DNA of 64,000 nt from Zizania palustris. Its lineage: Eukaryota > Streptophyta > Magnoliopsida > Poales > Poaceae. This document shows, piece by piece, positions 12,177 to 21,686 of the stretch. The notes below the pieces were generated by a model. It was given only the letters and a program-made list of their open reading frames with translations. It made no database searches and was not told the origin of the DNA. How positions within the stretch are numbered: the first letter of the stretch is position 1; each line of letters begins with the position of its first letter. The stretch is taken from the NCBI GenBank assembly GCA_019279435.1, contig JAAALK010000286.1:28147712-28211711 (forward strand), given 5' to 3'. Made by a program: the position numbers and the translations under genes.

Positions 12177-12600
12177 ATCCGGAGCCCAGGCCACCGGCTT
12201 GTAGGCATCCGTAAAAGAGCCCAAAACCACACCCTACGGAGTCCAAGCCATTGGCTGGTAGACTTCCGTAAAAAGAGCCTAAGGTGGCCAAAATCTGCAG
12301 AGTCCAAGCCATTGGCTGGTAGACTTCTGCAAAAAGAGCCGAAGGTGGCCAAAATCTGCGGAGTCCAAGCCATTGGCTGGTAGACTTCTGCAAAAAGAGC
12401 CGAAGGTGGCCAAAATCTGCGGAGTCCAAGCCATTGGCTGGTAGACTTCCGCAAAAAGAGCCGAAGGTGGCCAAAATATACGGAGTCCAAGCCATTGGCT
12501 GGTAGACATCCGTAAAAAGAGTCCAAAGAGACCATTGCAAACTCCGAACCATTGGTTCGACAGAGATCGCAAAAATAAGCCGAAGGTGGCTAAAGCAAAA
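12177..12600 (+). repeat. 61-bp tandem repeat array in G 3' region
   Basis: Direct repeats with the core GAGTCCAAGCCATTGGCTGG start at about 12238, 12299, 12360, 12421 and 12482, spaced 61 bp for the last four. Degenerate copies lie at 12181 and 12541. Each unit also has GTAGACTTC, CAAAAAGAGCC and AAGGTGGCCAAAAT. Tandem arrays downstream of pol are known for Tat-lineage elements, where they can seed satellites. They have no CRISPR architecture, because repeat and spacer are one unit. Confidence 0.92.
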
Positions 12601-12955
12601 CAGAATTTGAGCCATGAGCTTCGAATGTCTGTTAACATAGTCCAAAGTGACAAATTTTTTAAGACACTAAAGTGTCATGAAAGTTATCTCAAGTGATTTC
12701 TTTCATAAAACAAAGGTACTAATTTACCATTCTTCCGACTGCAAAAAGTCGAAGACATTTCATAAGATTTTAAAAGATCTTTAAATGACAGAGGGGCTCC
12801 GAACCCCCAAAAAATTGTACTTCGAAGTTTTTTCTTTGCGCATAACCATCTTTGAATACATTTCGAAGTTGCTTATACCCAAAGAGGGGCTAGTAAATAT
12901 GGAGACAATTTTAAATCGGCATTCATTATTGAAATAAATGTGTTTACAGATTACA
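12601..12955. other. Noncoding DNA between repeat array and antisense gene
   Basis: No open frame is supported. On the minus strand this would be the 3' UTR of the antisense gene; AATAAT just past its stop is the only polyadenylation-like hexamer I noticed. Sense-strand content is AT-rich. Confidence 0.5.
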
Positions 12956-13435
12956 CTATGAAAAATTGGTATCTATACCAAGAAGGAATCGGAGACCTCT
13001 TCGGTCCCTAGAGCTAGGGGTGGAACGACTAGTTCCAACATCGGAAGTTCTAATAACTTTACGTTTAACTCTCTTCCTCCCCCTCGAAGCTCTAAAATCC
13101 TTCTGCTCTTGTTGAAGCTCGGCCCAAGTTCGAAGCCGCTCGGGGCTTCTTTCCCAGCTTCTAAGATCTTCAGATCTTTTATTTCGAGCTTCACCTTCGT
13201 CTTCAGACCAAATAGTGTCTTCAGAAGACGAGGTGTTTGCGTCAACCTCTTTCTCTTCCTCTTTAATATAAGACAATACATCTTTGATTATTTCGGGCGC
13301 AATTACGCCGGAGTCATCTCGAGGAACTAGAAATCGAGGACGCTTGTAATTCTTTAGAAGTTCGAAGGTATTCCATAATGAACGAAGTTCGTCGTTAAGC
13401 TCTAATACTTCGATGTCTTCCATAAGGGGCAAAGC
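12956..13435 (-). CDS. Antisense gene exon 5
   Basis: Acceptor TATTTTTAG ends at 13436. It continues in phase 0 with ALPLMEDIEVLELNDELRS and ends at TAG 12956-12958. It is Lys/Arg- and Glu-rich, with a basic cluster near the C-terminus that could direct the protein to the nucleus. Confidence 0.8.
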   Translation of the reverse strand, partial: ALPLMEDIEVLELNDELRSLWNTFELLKNYKRPRFLVPRDDSGVIAPEIIKDVLSYIKEEEKEVDANTSSSEDTIWSEDEGEARNKRSEDLRSWERSPERLRTWAELQQEQKDFRASRGRKRVKRKVIRTSDVGTSRSTPSSRDRRGLRFLLGIDTNFS

Positions 13436-13523
13436 CTAAAAATATGACAAACAAGATTTTCATTGATAGATGTTTACAAGCATGAGCTTTACATAGCCAA
13501 AAAATCCTAAATAAATCCTAAAC

Positions 13524-14348
13524 CTGCGGGTTCGGAGGAGGCTGACTGCTCAAAGCTTGGTTCCGAACTTGCTTCTGGCGTTGGCCTTCATCGATCCAAG
13601 CCTTGATCGTGGAACGACCTTCGGCTCTCCATGAGGTTTGAAAGGCTCGCCAGGCAGCAGTCACGCCTTCGGAAGGATTTAAAAGCCGCACGTCGTCGAA
13701 GGTAATGGAGCCCTCTGCGCTCGGAGTGATTGTTCGGCCCAAATCCTCGTAGTAACGAAGTAATCCGAGGGCAGACACTTGTCCGGAGAGTTCTCCGTAA
13801 CGAATGCCTGCCGTCTTCATTTGCTTCGCTGCTCCTTGGATCCTTTTTAACCGGCGCAGCAGAGTCACGTTGTCATCTGAAGGAAGTGATCCAGTAGTAC
13901 CGAAGTACTCCAGAACACCTAGCATCTGTTCTATGACCTCCGTAGCTACCTTCTCAGACTTAAGCTTTTCTTCGATTAATGCATCCTTGTTCGAAGTTGT
14001 TTCTGCTAGAACTCCGGAAATCCTAGCATTCTCCGTAGTTAAAATATTCTTTTGAGTTAGGAGTTGGCTAGCTTCCTCTTGGAGCCTCACAAGTTCGGAT
14101 CCAGCACTAGCATGCTCCAACCGCACCTTTTCAATTTCTGCTCGAAGCACGATTCTTTCTGCTTCGAGCTCTTTATTAGCAGCCTCCAAGCCCTGTCTGG
14201 CCCTACGCTCCGTTGAAATCACATTATCCATTTGAACTACTCTAGCTTCGGAGAAAGACAAGTTGCGTTTAAGAGCTTCATTTTCTTCCCGAAGCTGAGC
14301 AATTTCATTTTCGCTCGATAAAGTTGCAGCGCGGGCCAAGACCGCTTG
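13524..14348 (-). CDS. Antisense gene exon 4 (coiled coil)
   Basis: Acceptor TTTTCTCAG ends at 14349. It encodes about residues 675-949. From SSENEIAQLREENEALKR to EEKLKSEKVATEVIEQM there is heptad-like Leu/Glu/Lys spacing, a long coiled coil. A conserved-looking tail follows (GELSGQVSALGLLRYYEDLG, WRAFQTSWRAEGRSTIKAW). The donor is CAG/GTTTAG at 13524/13523; without splicing the frame hits TAG one codon later. Confidence 0.82.
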
Positions 14349-14466
14349 CTGAGAAAAGAAAAAACTAAAGTAAGAAATTATTCATGTATAATTTGCTACT
14401 GATTCGAAGATGTACTCCGAACCCAATATAATTCGCTAAATATATTTGTTCGAAGGAGCTCCGTAC

Positions 14467-14894
14467 CTGGTATGCTGCTCGTTCCAGGGCAACGTTAAGC
14501 TCCGAAGTCTTCGCCCTGCTTAATTTTGCTACCAGCTCTGTCTCCCCGACTTCGCGACTCACTCGACCCAAAGGTTTGAGCAGAGTCCGAAGCCCGGTTC
14601 TTTGCTCCAAAAAAGGAGTTAAAAGAGGGAGCATTGCCGAAGCCTCTTGGTCATCCCTGCTTGGCGAAGCTCCGGAGCGTTCTCCTGAGGTCCTTGGAAC
14701 TTCGGTAGATGGCCCCCCCTCAGTTGATTCACTTTCATCTGTTGACTCAGACGAAGTTGATCCTTGAGTAGGGAGAGGCTCTATGTGTTTTTTACCCCTT
14801 TCAGGCCCCTGTTGAGCGACCTCCGGGTGCGGCTCCGAAGTTGTCGAAGGCCCTTGAATTGGATCTTCGCGTTGTACTTCTACAGAGGGGGGCT
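14467..14894 (-). CDS. Antisense gene exon 3
   Basis: Acceptor TTTTTGCAG ends at 14895. The frame continues EPPSVEVQRED. It is Ser/Thr/Glu-rich and low complexity (SSESTDESESTEGG), then PLLTPFLEQRTGLRTLLKP. The donor is CAG/GTACGG at 14467/14466, phase 0. Confidence 0.8.
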
Positions 14895-14964
14895 CTGCAA
14901 AAACAAAAGTATTATACATTGTATAATTTTGCAGAAAATAATAAGAGAATTGTGCGAAGTTTAC

Positions 14965-15612
14965 CTTCGACATTCTGGGGGAGATCGAGCACCGGACTGC
15001 TCGGAGGATCGAAGGTGAGGTCTTCGTCTGAATCCACAGTTAAAATTTCAGCTGCCGGAGTATCTCCGTGAGCAGTCCTCCCTTCATCCACAACTGAAGT
15101 TGTAATAACTTCAACTTCATCTTCGCCCACAGGGGCTTCGATCTGCTCTTCTTCTTGAGCATCCGGAGCTATCACTTCTTCAATATTAGCTTGAGGCTCC
15201 GGCATACCTGCAGTATCTTCAATGTGAATATCTTTTTGAGCTGCATCTTCATCAATCAATCTCACTAATAGTATACCTTCATCTTCTTTAGAACCGGAGA
15301 TGGAGGTTCTTGAGCTCGAAGGCGCAGGATTCAAAGGTGCGAGATTTTTTGGCTTCCGAGCCACCTTCTTCACCGGAGTCTTTGCGGAGCTCGAAGCTCC
15401 GGCTTCGGCTGTCCTCTTCTTGGGTCCTTTCTCCGAAGGCACCCAGTCCATCAGAGGGGGCGGAGTCAACTCCAACATTCCCCATACTCTGTTAAACCTC
15501 TCCCAACTCCCGACCAAATTAACTCTCCATTCTTTTTCAGTCGGAGTTGGGGCACCCAAAATCTTCTCCGAAGCCCTTACAATTTGCTCTGAAGTAATAG
15601 GGGTTGAAGAAG
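14965..15612 (-). CDS. Antisense gene exon 2
   Basis: Acceptor TTTTTTAG ends at 15613. The first two bases complete an Ala codon with exon 1. It encodes about residues 316-531: a short globular start (TPTEKEWRVNLVGSWERF), a Lys/Ser/Pro-rich stretch (KKVARKPKNLAPLNPAPSSS), then an acidic region. The donor is GAAG/GTAAAC at 14965/14964, phase 1. Confidence 0.82.
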
Positions 15613-15686
15613 CTAAAAAATAAATAATTCAAGTTAGTTTTTTCTTCGAAGTAAATATGTATAATACATGTTGGTTTCGAAGTTAC

Positions 15687-16632
15687 CTGCAGGGCTCGAA
15701 GTCAAGTTAATCTTGCGGAGACCGCCTTCCGAATCATCCTCGAAGACGATAGGCCAGTTGGCCATCAGCGGAGAAATTTGCAGGGCGAGGAATTCTTCGG
15801 CTAAGTCTCGCATGCTTAACCTTCGGCTAATCTTTTGAAGCAAGTTAAGACGAGCTTCGAGCTGACCTTCGTTGGGCTGCACTAAGGCTTCCTTCCGGAA
15901 TTGAATTTCTTTGAGGGGCCCGGCAAGAGGACTACTTGCCCCAACTTCAGCATAGAACCATCTTAGAACCCAATCAGTATACCATCTGGCATTGATGGCC
16001 TTGGCAGGAAACTGAAGGGCGTATTCATCTCGGAGCCTAAAGTTGATACTCCCAAAGGATACCACTACTTTTTCACCTCCGGGGCCTACGAAGGTCTTTG
16101 GTTGGCAAGTTGCTCTGTGTAGTGCAGCGAAGATCTCTGCCCTCCCCTCACAACCTTCGGCTCTCAAGGCCCATTCGAAGATAGCTAATCTAGCTACTGC
16201 ATTCGGAGATAGTTAGGGGAGGGTTACATGGAACAGATCAAGTACCTCCGCCAGGAAGTCCACTGCAGGGAGGCCCAAGCCAGCTTCGAAGAAGGCTTCG
16301 AATACAACTACTTCTCCGGGTCTTGGCGATGGAATCAGTTCTTTGCCTGGCTTCCGGATCATAACTCCATTGCTAATTTTTCCTCCCGCTGCAATTGCCA
16401 GTGACTCTCTTTTGCAGGTAGAAGGCCCCAACTGGAAAGACTGATCCAAATACTTTGTCGATGGCGGGCACAGACCTTGGTCATCGGCGATTTGGGGATT
16501 TCTCCCTCCTGCTGCCATTGATGTCACCGCCGGTACCGAAGGTGCCACCGCTAACGCTGCCGCCGCTGCTGCTGCAGCCGCCTGCTGCCGAGCCAAGGCC
16601 GATGGAGGTGCAGATCCCTTAGTCTTCACCAT
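15687..16632 (-). CDS. Antisense gene exon 1
   Basis: Codons 1-315 plus one base (phase 1). ATG at 16632 has G at -3 and G at +4. It carries the Ala tract (AAAAAAAALAVAPS) and the conserved Transposase_28-like block. The only in-frame stop of the gene (16213-16215) falls inside that conserved block, and the frame on both sides reads the same domain. The donor is CAG/GTAACT at 15687/15686. Confidence 0.82.
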
Positions 16633-17073
16633 TGCAGTCGCCAGATTGCTTTGAGGAAAATGGAGGCTAGGGCTCGAGAACTCAAAGGGCTCGAAAAGTT
16701 TTTGGATGCGAGAAGACGGTGAAAAGGTAACCGGGTAAGTTTTAGGCCTCCTATTTATAGCCCAGACTTCACTTTTTTACCGTTAACCCATGTCGTTTCG
16801 CATTCTTGCCGTTACTTTTCCCTGAGATTAACGCTTACTACAGTTTCCGTTGGAAACAGAAACTTAACGGCTATTTTCTCTAAGTCTAAAAGACTTTCGA
16901 ACTTCTTGAGTCGGTTCTAAGATAGTTCGAAAAGCAATTACCTTAAGACTGATTCGGAGTTTATATCTTCATGCATTTCGGAGATGAACTAAAAACCAAT
17001 AACCCCTATGTTTGGTTATCTTTTCCTTCCGTATACTGCTCTCCTAACGTTACAGGTCAAACGGAGAAGCGTA
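16633..17073. other. Region upstream of antisense gene in G
   Basis: No open frame. It serves as the 5' flank of the antisense gene, with its TATA box at 16751-16760, and as the last part of the 3' UTR of G in the sense direction. Confidence 0.6.
16751..16760 (-). promoter_or_regulatory. TATA box of the antisense gene
   Basis: CTATAAATAG on the minus strand, 119 bp upstream of the ATG at 16632. This is a normal plant spacing with a leader of roughly 85-90 nt. It is outside the LTRs, so the gene would have its own promoter. The promoter role is inferred. Confidence 0.65.
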
Positions 17074-17086
17074 TTCGAGGGGCTAC
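17074..17086 (+). other. G polypurine tract
   Basis: TCGAGGGGCTAC directly before the 3' LTR. H has the similar GAGGGGCTAT in the same place. Confidence 0.8.
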
Positions 17087-17581
17087 TGTTGGGGGAAAAT
17101 ATCTCATCTTCGGGGTTATTGCCGAAGCAACATAAAGGCCGACAGCGGATTCGAAGGTTCTCAGACGATCATCTTCGAAGACGCCCAGAATCAAGTTCGA
17201 AGTACAAAGATAGGCGTTGGTTCGGAGTACATCTTCGAACTAAGGCTTTTCAAGATCTTTTCTGCCAGCTAAGATGGAAGACTTATCTTCTTTCTCATTA
17301 GATTAGTCTTTTACCATTTTAGCCCTATTAAGGGAACCGAATAGTTTCCACTATGTCGGTTGTAATAGAGGGGTAAATAGGTCTTTTCCTTAATGTTTGG
17401 GCCTATAAATACCCCCCATTTCACCCTGTAAGAGGGACCAAATACAAGTTATTCAATACACACATTCGAACTTTTCTAAGTTATTATCCTTTCGGAGGCT
17501 TAGAACAGTTCTCTTCGCAAACACTTCGTTTGTTAGTTTCTTTTCTACAGAAACCTGTTAGTGTAATCTTTTACGCCAACA
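17087..17581 (+). repeat. G 3' LTR
   Basis: 495 bp, TGTTGGGGG to GCCAACA, followed by the target duplication CCGAG at 17582-17586. It differs from the 5' LTR at six sites. Confidence 0.96.
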
Positions 17582-17586
17582 CCGAG

Positions 17587-19195
17587 GACTTCGACAAGGG
17601 AAGAAAATGGGCTTCGAATAGTGCTTCGCTAGTAATCAGAGAGGTCTTGCCTCTAGTTTACTCAGAGCGAACAGACACTGAAAAACACACACTTCACATG
17701 AATAGACTTCTCACACACTTCTCCAGAAGAGTTCCAGTGCACAAACTCAACCCAGAAGAAGGTGGTGCACAGAGAAATCAAAACATGCAGTGCAAAGTAG
17801 GCATACAAGTGCAAACAATAAATGAAGACAAAATCAAAGTTTCATTGCTTGAACAGGGAACACAAAATGAACTCACATGATGAACACAGAGAAATGGTGG
17901 CTAGCACAGGAGTTCTACAATGACTGCTCAAAAGTGTTGATGTGACCTAGCTAGCCTCCACTATTTATAGGCACTATTCAGCCCTATGAATAGACTACTT
18001 TACCCCTAGGGTTTAGGCTGGTTTTGTCTCCTCAGAATAGGGGGTACAGCTGGTAGTCTACTTTATTTGGAGGCTTCTTTTGTCAGCTTTGCAGAGGAGA
18101 CAGCATCAGCTTTTGCAGAGTAGACACGGCCAGCCTTTGCAGTCTTGGATTCTTCTAAAGCCCCCCTTCGCACGCGAGGGGTGCGGTAGCTTCGGTGAGA
18201 AGCCTTGAGCTTGACGGCCTTCGCTTCACCGAAGTCTACCTTCGATATAGTGACGGTTTTGAGCTGAAGCCATCAAAGCCCTTGAGCCTTCGCACCAACA
18301 ACTCCAGAGTTGACCACCACAGCTTCGCAGCTTCTCCCAGCTCGAACTCCGTCAGTCCGTGTACCAAAGCCGTGCATGGCCGAAGTACCTCAAGTCAGCC
18401 ACACTCCGAAGCCCCACCTTCGGAGTACCACCCTTCGAAGTCCCTCCTTCGTCCAAGGCCTTCGCATGAAGCATTCCATGAGCACTCCGTCGCAGTGTCT
18501 CTCCCCGAGCACACTCCTCGACGAACCTCACCTAGACCATGCCTTTGATGCACCTTGACTTCTGAGACCTTCGTCGGGTATACCTTCGAGTGTCTCCCTC
18601 CGGAGCACACATTGAACGCCTTGCCTCATTGTTGAGGACTTTGTCCACCATACTTGGAAGTAAATCCATTCGGAGTACCCTTCGAAGTGCCTCGCCTCCG
18701 AGGACTTCGTCTCGGAGTACCTTCGGCCGAAGCCACGCTCTGCACTCTCTACCTTCTCCTGGCGCACCTTGACCCGAGGACCGACCTCGACCCCACGTAG
18801 CCTTCGTGACCGAGCTCCCCGCTCGCCTAGAATCAAGCCTCCCGCTTGACCCAGGTTCACTTGTTGCGAACCGTCCATCACCTCCGAAGTCACCTGCGCA
18901 CCACAGACAGACAAAAGTGTATCCAGTACCCCAGAGACCTCTCCAGGTAAACAACCTTCGATACACACTCCAGTGTACCGCCCAAAATACCGAGACCTTC
19001 GGTACGACCCAGTCATCGTATACTGTCAGACCCCTCCGACAGGCACACTCCGTTGCAACAACCGCAGCAAAACAGACCCCACCAAACCCTTCGGTGAAAC
19101 AACCTCTGAACCCCTTCAGAGGGACCCCATCGAATTAGATGGTAAAATCTGTCAATCACTCATCACAGACTCTGAAACTAACCCTTGGTTTCTTA
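17587..19195 (-). repeat. A1 5' LTR, U3-side piece
   Basis: Remainder of the A1 LTR after element G. Read on the minus strand, it begins TAAGAAACCAAGG and contains TGATGAGTGATTGACA shortly after, a motif shared with the LTR heads of A2, B, C, D and J. The stretch 18150-19100 is rich in CG dinucleotides and TTCGAAG-like words. Short open frames here are not supported as genes. Confidence 0.88.
17961..17970 (-). promoter_or_regulatory. TATA box in A1 LTR
   Basis: CTATAAATAG on the minus strand, about 1.2 kb into the LTR. It is the likely promoter of A1. Confidence 0.7.
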
Positions 19196-20328
19196 GATGT
19201 CAAATGTGAAAGCCTAAGTTCTGTCTCACCCATGTAGAAGTAATCATGGAATTTCCGCTCTAAATTGTCCCACATCTGAATGGAGTTCGGCGGGAGTGCC
19301 GAAAACCAAGTGAAAGCGGTGTCGGATAGCGAGAGAGAAAATAGCCTAACTTTTAGGCCATCTATCCCACTAACTTCTCCACATTGTGCCAAAAATTGAC
19401 TAACGTGCTCTAGTGTAGTTTTGCTACCCTCGCCATCGAACTTAGTGAATTCAGTGATTCTATAGCCGCGGGGGTAGAGTATTGTATCAAGATGGTCGGG
19501 GTATGGCTTACGGTAAACCCTAACCCGTCCCTTTGGCACGAAGCTGGCACACTCCCTAAATAGTGCGCGGACCTGCTCCTCTATGTCATCTTGGCATGCT
19601 GCCTGCACGTGCCTCTCATGCGGTGGCACGACACACGGTGGGATATTGGCGTGTCGGCCATGGGCCTCTTCCCTGCGTGCTATCTGCATGACTTGCTCGT
19701 GTCTGGGTGCCTGCGCATGCGGTGCGGGCAGCGCGGGTACCGGCGTAGGTGGTGGTGCATGGCACGCAGTGCTAGTTTGACCGTAAGTGTACTGATTAGT
19801 CTCGGCCATAAGTGTTGAGGCCAGAGACATGGTTGTGCCAGTGCTATCGTTAGTTCTGCCGTACACGTGGTTTGCCGGAGGTGCACTAGCAATAGGGACC
19901 GGGGGTACGGCCTCAGTAAAGCCGAACCTCCTAAGAGTTGCCTCTACTTGGGAGCTGACTGCTGAATCTAAACGGTTGGCTAGCGAAGCGCTAACGGATT
20001 GGTCTACCGATGCGGCTATTTTTTGCTCAATCTCTAAAGAAGATAAACGAGGCGATACAGGTGTTACCTGGACCTGAGCGAGGTCGGGGGTGATGATGTC
20101 GCGCTTGATGAAGCATGCGCGTGTCTTGACGTAGCCCCCAAGCATCATGTCTTGGAGTGCCTTTAACTTTGCCTCGATCTCTTCTCAGTCCTCTACGGGG
20201 ATATCTTCAAGTGTAGGTGTCAATATGTTGCGGTTGTCGATATCCGCGCCTCCTATTGTGTCCATCGGTGGTGTAGACGTAGTAGTCGACGTATATGTAC
20301 CGGTGGCCGATGTAGACTTACTTGTCAT
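19196..20328 (-). pseudogene. F gag, truncated by A1
   Basis: ATG at 20328, a Ser/Thr-rich N-terminus, then one in-frame TGA at 20185-20187. The frame continues to the break at 19196. The conserved gag core lies at about 19700-19200: YPRGYRITEFTKFDG, TTLEHVSQFLAQCGE, LFSLSLSDTAFTWFSALP and KFHDYFYMGETELRLSHLT, a well-known pattern of plant Ty3 gag (Retrotrans_gag). The core is cut immediately after ELRLSHLT by the A1 insertion. About 375 codons are visible. Confidence 0.9.
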
Positions 20329-20341
20329 GTTGGCGTGGCTA

Positions 20342-20359
20342 TCCCCAGCAGAGTCGCCA
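20342..20359 (-). other. F primer binding site
   Basis: Minus-strand TGGCGACTCTGCTGGGGA, eight bases past the LTR end. The form is common in plant Ty3 elements; I do not assign the tRNA. Confidence 0.75.
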
Positions 20360-20606
20360 AAAAGTGTGTTGACAAGAAAACATGCCCCTGCACATGGGTC
20401 AGTTCGACGATCCAAAAGTATGCGGATACTCAGGGACAAGCCTAAGCGTGACGCGGCACCGACGTCGCATTCCGACTACCCTTAGTCGTGATAAGAGGGG
20501 TGGAGTCGCCGGGCAATCAGATCACACAAAATAATACGATTAGCCGAAAGAAATATATTTAAACAGAATAAAATGAGCAAACCGATCGGAGCCTGTGTGC
20601 TTCGAA

Positions 20607-20661
20607 GTCTAGTGCGAAGGGGTCGTCGAAGTATACCTTCGGCGACCCCTTCGCACCAGAC
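20607..20661 (-). repeat. 27-bp inverted repeat in F leader
   Basis: Arms 20607-20633 and 20635-20661 pair at about 25 of 27 positions around a one-base centre, with the core TGCGAAGGGGTCG. It lies between the TATA box and the primer site, so it would be present in the genomic RNA leader. Confidence 0.8.
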
Positions 20662-21080
20662 GGCGTTTGGTGCGAAGTATCCTGCCGAAGGGTGCCTTCG
20701 GCGTTCGGACTGATCTGGCCGAAGATGACCCTCGAACGGATCTAAACGCGACGATCACCTCCGAACAGCGGGGTTCGGCGTGAGGTCGCCAATATGGCAA
20801 ATTATAGAATAATGATGCGAGGGCGTGCGCGGGCGTAACTTCGTCCAGAGCGGAGTACGATCGTGGCGAAGCTTGTTGTGACGAAGTGTGCTGGCGAAGC
20901 CAGTCGTCGAAGCCTGTAGTCTCACCGAAGGGTGTCCTGACAACCTCCAAAACCAATCTCTCAGCTTCGGACACCTCCGACGAAGTACCTCCGAACGTGG
21001 GAACCTGCAACAAAGAGGATTCGAAGTACCAATTCAGCCAGAGGACCGAATTTTGCTAAGTGTTGTACTAGTAGCGAAGG

Positions 21081-21185
21081 TAGCAATCTGTTACGCAAAT
21101 TAGCGGATACTTCATAGGCGAAGTAACAAGGCGATAGCAATCTATTACGTAGATTAATGGATACTTCAAAAGCGAAGTAACAAGG
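21081..21185 (-). repeat. 54-bp tandem duplication in F LTR
   Basis: Two imperfect copies starting TAGCAATCT at 21081 and 21135. Both run to GCGAAGTAACAAGG. Confidence 0.8.
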
Positions 21186-21331
21186 GTTACCACTGTTCCG
21201 AAGTGGCCGACGGAGGGCTTCCAGGCAAACCCACGAAGAGGTACAGAAAAGTAAAGGTAAATAAATGCGATCAAAGCTAGGGCTTGTGTTTGATTTGTGT
21301 TGGGGGGGTTCTCTAAGCTGACCTCTTCTCT

Positions 21332-21341
21332 CTATTTATAG
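21332..21341 (-). promoter_or_regulatory. TATA box in F LTR
   Basis: TATAAATAGA on the minus strand, about 335 bp into the LTR. Confidence 0.7.
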
Positions 21342-21678
21342 GGGTCAAACTTCAGATCTAATCTGCTATAATTCAGCTTGGATAGAGATAAAAACTTAGC
21401 CAGAATTGCACCCAACTCTATCTCTGCCGAAGTGGGCTTTGGCCAGGCCCATCGAGGCCTGCTCCATGGGCCGAAGCTTCGGTGGCATGGGCCTCCGAAG
21501 GCTTCCTGGCCGAAGGCCGTGGGCTGGCCAGAGGCTTTCAGAGCCCACAGCCCAATGGACCTTCGGCCCTATAGGGCTTCGGCCTGACCTTGGACATGTG
21601 TATTTTTGGCCTAAATTACCAAAATTGATATTTTGACAATCTCGACCATTAATGCTATTTTTTGCTATCAACAGGTGG

Positions 21679-21686
21679 TTTATATA
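21679..21686 (-). promoter_or_regulatory. Possible antisense TATA box in H
   Basis: Minus-strand TATATAAA, about 305 bp before the 3' LTR of H. The antisense TATA box of G lies about 327 bp before its LTR. This suggests H once had the same antisense gene, now cut off by F. Inference from position only. Confidence 0.4.

Larger units (their letters stand above)
12956..16632 (-). pseudogene. Five-exon antisense gene inside G (one nonsense codon)
   Basis: Minus-strand gene between integrase and the 3' LTR. Joining 16632-15687, 15612-14965, 14894-14467, 14348-13524 and 13435-12956 removes four GT-AG introns (74, 70, 118 and 88 bp). The result is one frame of 3,327 bases (1,108 codons plus stop) with a single internal stop, TAA at 16213-16215, codon 140, probably from CAA. 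All junction phases match. The N-terminus is Ala-rich. Residues about 90-200 (PGEVVVFEAFFEAGLGLP, PNAVARLAIFEWALRAEG) resemble Pfam Transposase_28, the 'putative gypsy type transposon' family (PF04195). The middle is acidic and Ser/Pro-rich. Exon 4 is a long coiled coil. The tail has a basic RGRKRVKRKVIR that could be a nuclear signal. Family names are from memory; the function is unknown. A TATA box lies 119 bp upstream. Confidence 0.85.
6024..17581 (+). mobile_element. Complete Tat-type Ty3 element G with antisense gene
   Basis: An 11,558-bp Ty3/gypsy element with two 495-bp LTRs that differ at six positions by my alignment, and a perfect 5-bp target duplication CCGAG (6019-6023 and 17582-17586). 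Order: LTR, primer site, gag, protease, RT, RNase H, archaeal-type RNase H, integrase, a 61-bp tandem repeat array, an antisense spliced gene, polypurine tract, LTR. A long 3' region after integrase is typical of the Tat lineage (RIRE2, Grande and Cinful relatives). Only three coding breaks were seen in pol and gag-pol: a frame change at about 7777, one inserted base at 9906-9907 and a TGA at 10904-10906. At 1.3e-8 substitutions per site per year the LTR difference gives roughly 0.5 My; that rate is an assumption. Confidence 0.95.
1..19195 (-). mobile_element. Copia element A1 (Sirevirus-type), left end outside window
   Basis: Ty1-copia LTR retrotransposon read right to left and cut by the window edge inside RNase H. 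Minus-strand order is 5' LTR (17587-19195 joined to 5624-6023, about 2.0 kb without the nested element G), Met-tRNA primer site, gag, protease, integrase, RT, RNase H. It sits inside the gag of Ty3 element F: the LTR stops at 19195 and the F gag frame starts at once. The five bases 19196-19200 (GATGT) should recur to the left of the window as the target duplication. The LTR head reads TAAG where related elements have TGAG, so the terminal TG is mutated. The gag-pol frame is continuous from 5559 to about 1322 apart from stop codons, so the family uses one long frame. Defective. Confidence 0.9.
19196..21673 (-). mobile_element. Ty3 element F, 5' part only
   Basis: Minus-strand Ty3/gypsy element with a 1,307-bp 5' LTR (20367-21673), primer site and the first two thirds of gag. 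It is interrupted at 19196 by A1; the rest should lie left of the window. It is inserted in the 3' noncoding region of H. The bases after its LTR, 21674-21678 (GGTGG), should be its target duplication. This is a separate lineage from G and H, with a different primer site and gag. Confidence 0.88.
20367..21673 (-). repeat. F 5' LTR
   Basis: Minus-strand start TGTTGATAGCAAAAAATAG, end TTGTCAACA. It contains a TATA box, a 54-bp tandem duplication and a strong hairpin in the leader part. Confidence 0.88.

Noticed and set aside
12177..12600. CRISPR-like array
   Set aside because: The units are continuous direct repeats with no unique spacers, and the host is a plant.
12008..12653. Minus-strand frames with repeated 'QWLGLRRFWPPSALF' peptides
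   Set aside because: Translation of the 61-bp tandem array. Because 61 is not a multiple of three, the same peptide appears in all three frames, which shows no coding selection.
18195..19138. Several overlapping open frames on both strands in the A1 LTR
   Set aside because: They follow from CG-rich, stop-poor sequence. They overlap each other, match no family, and lie wholly inside an LTR.
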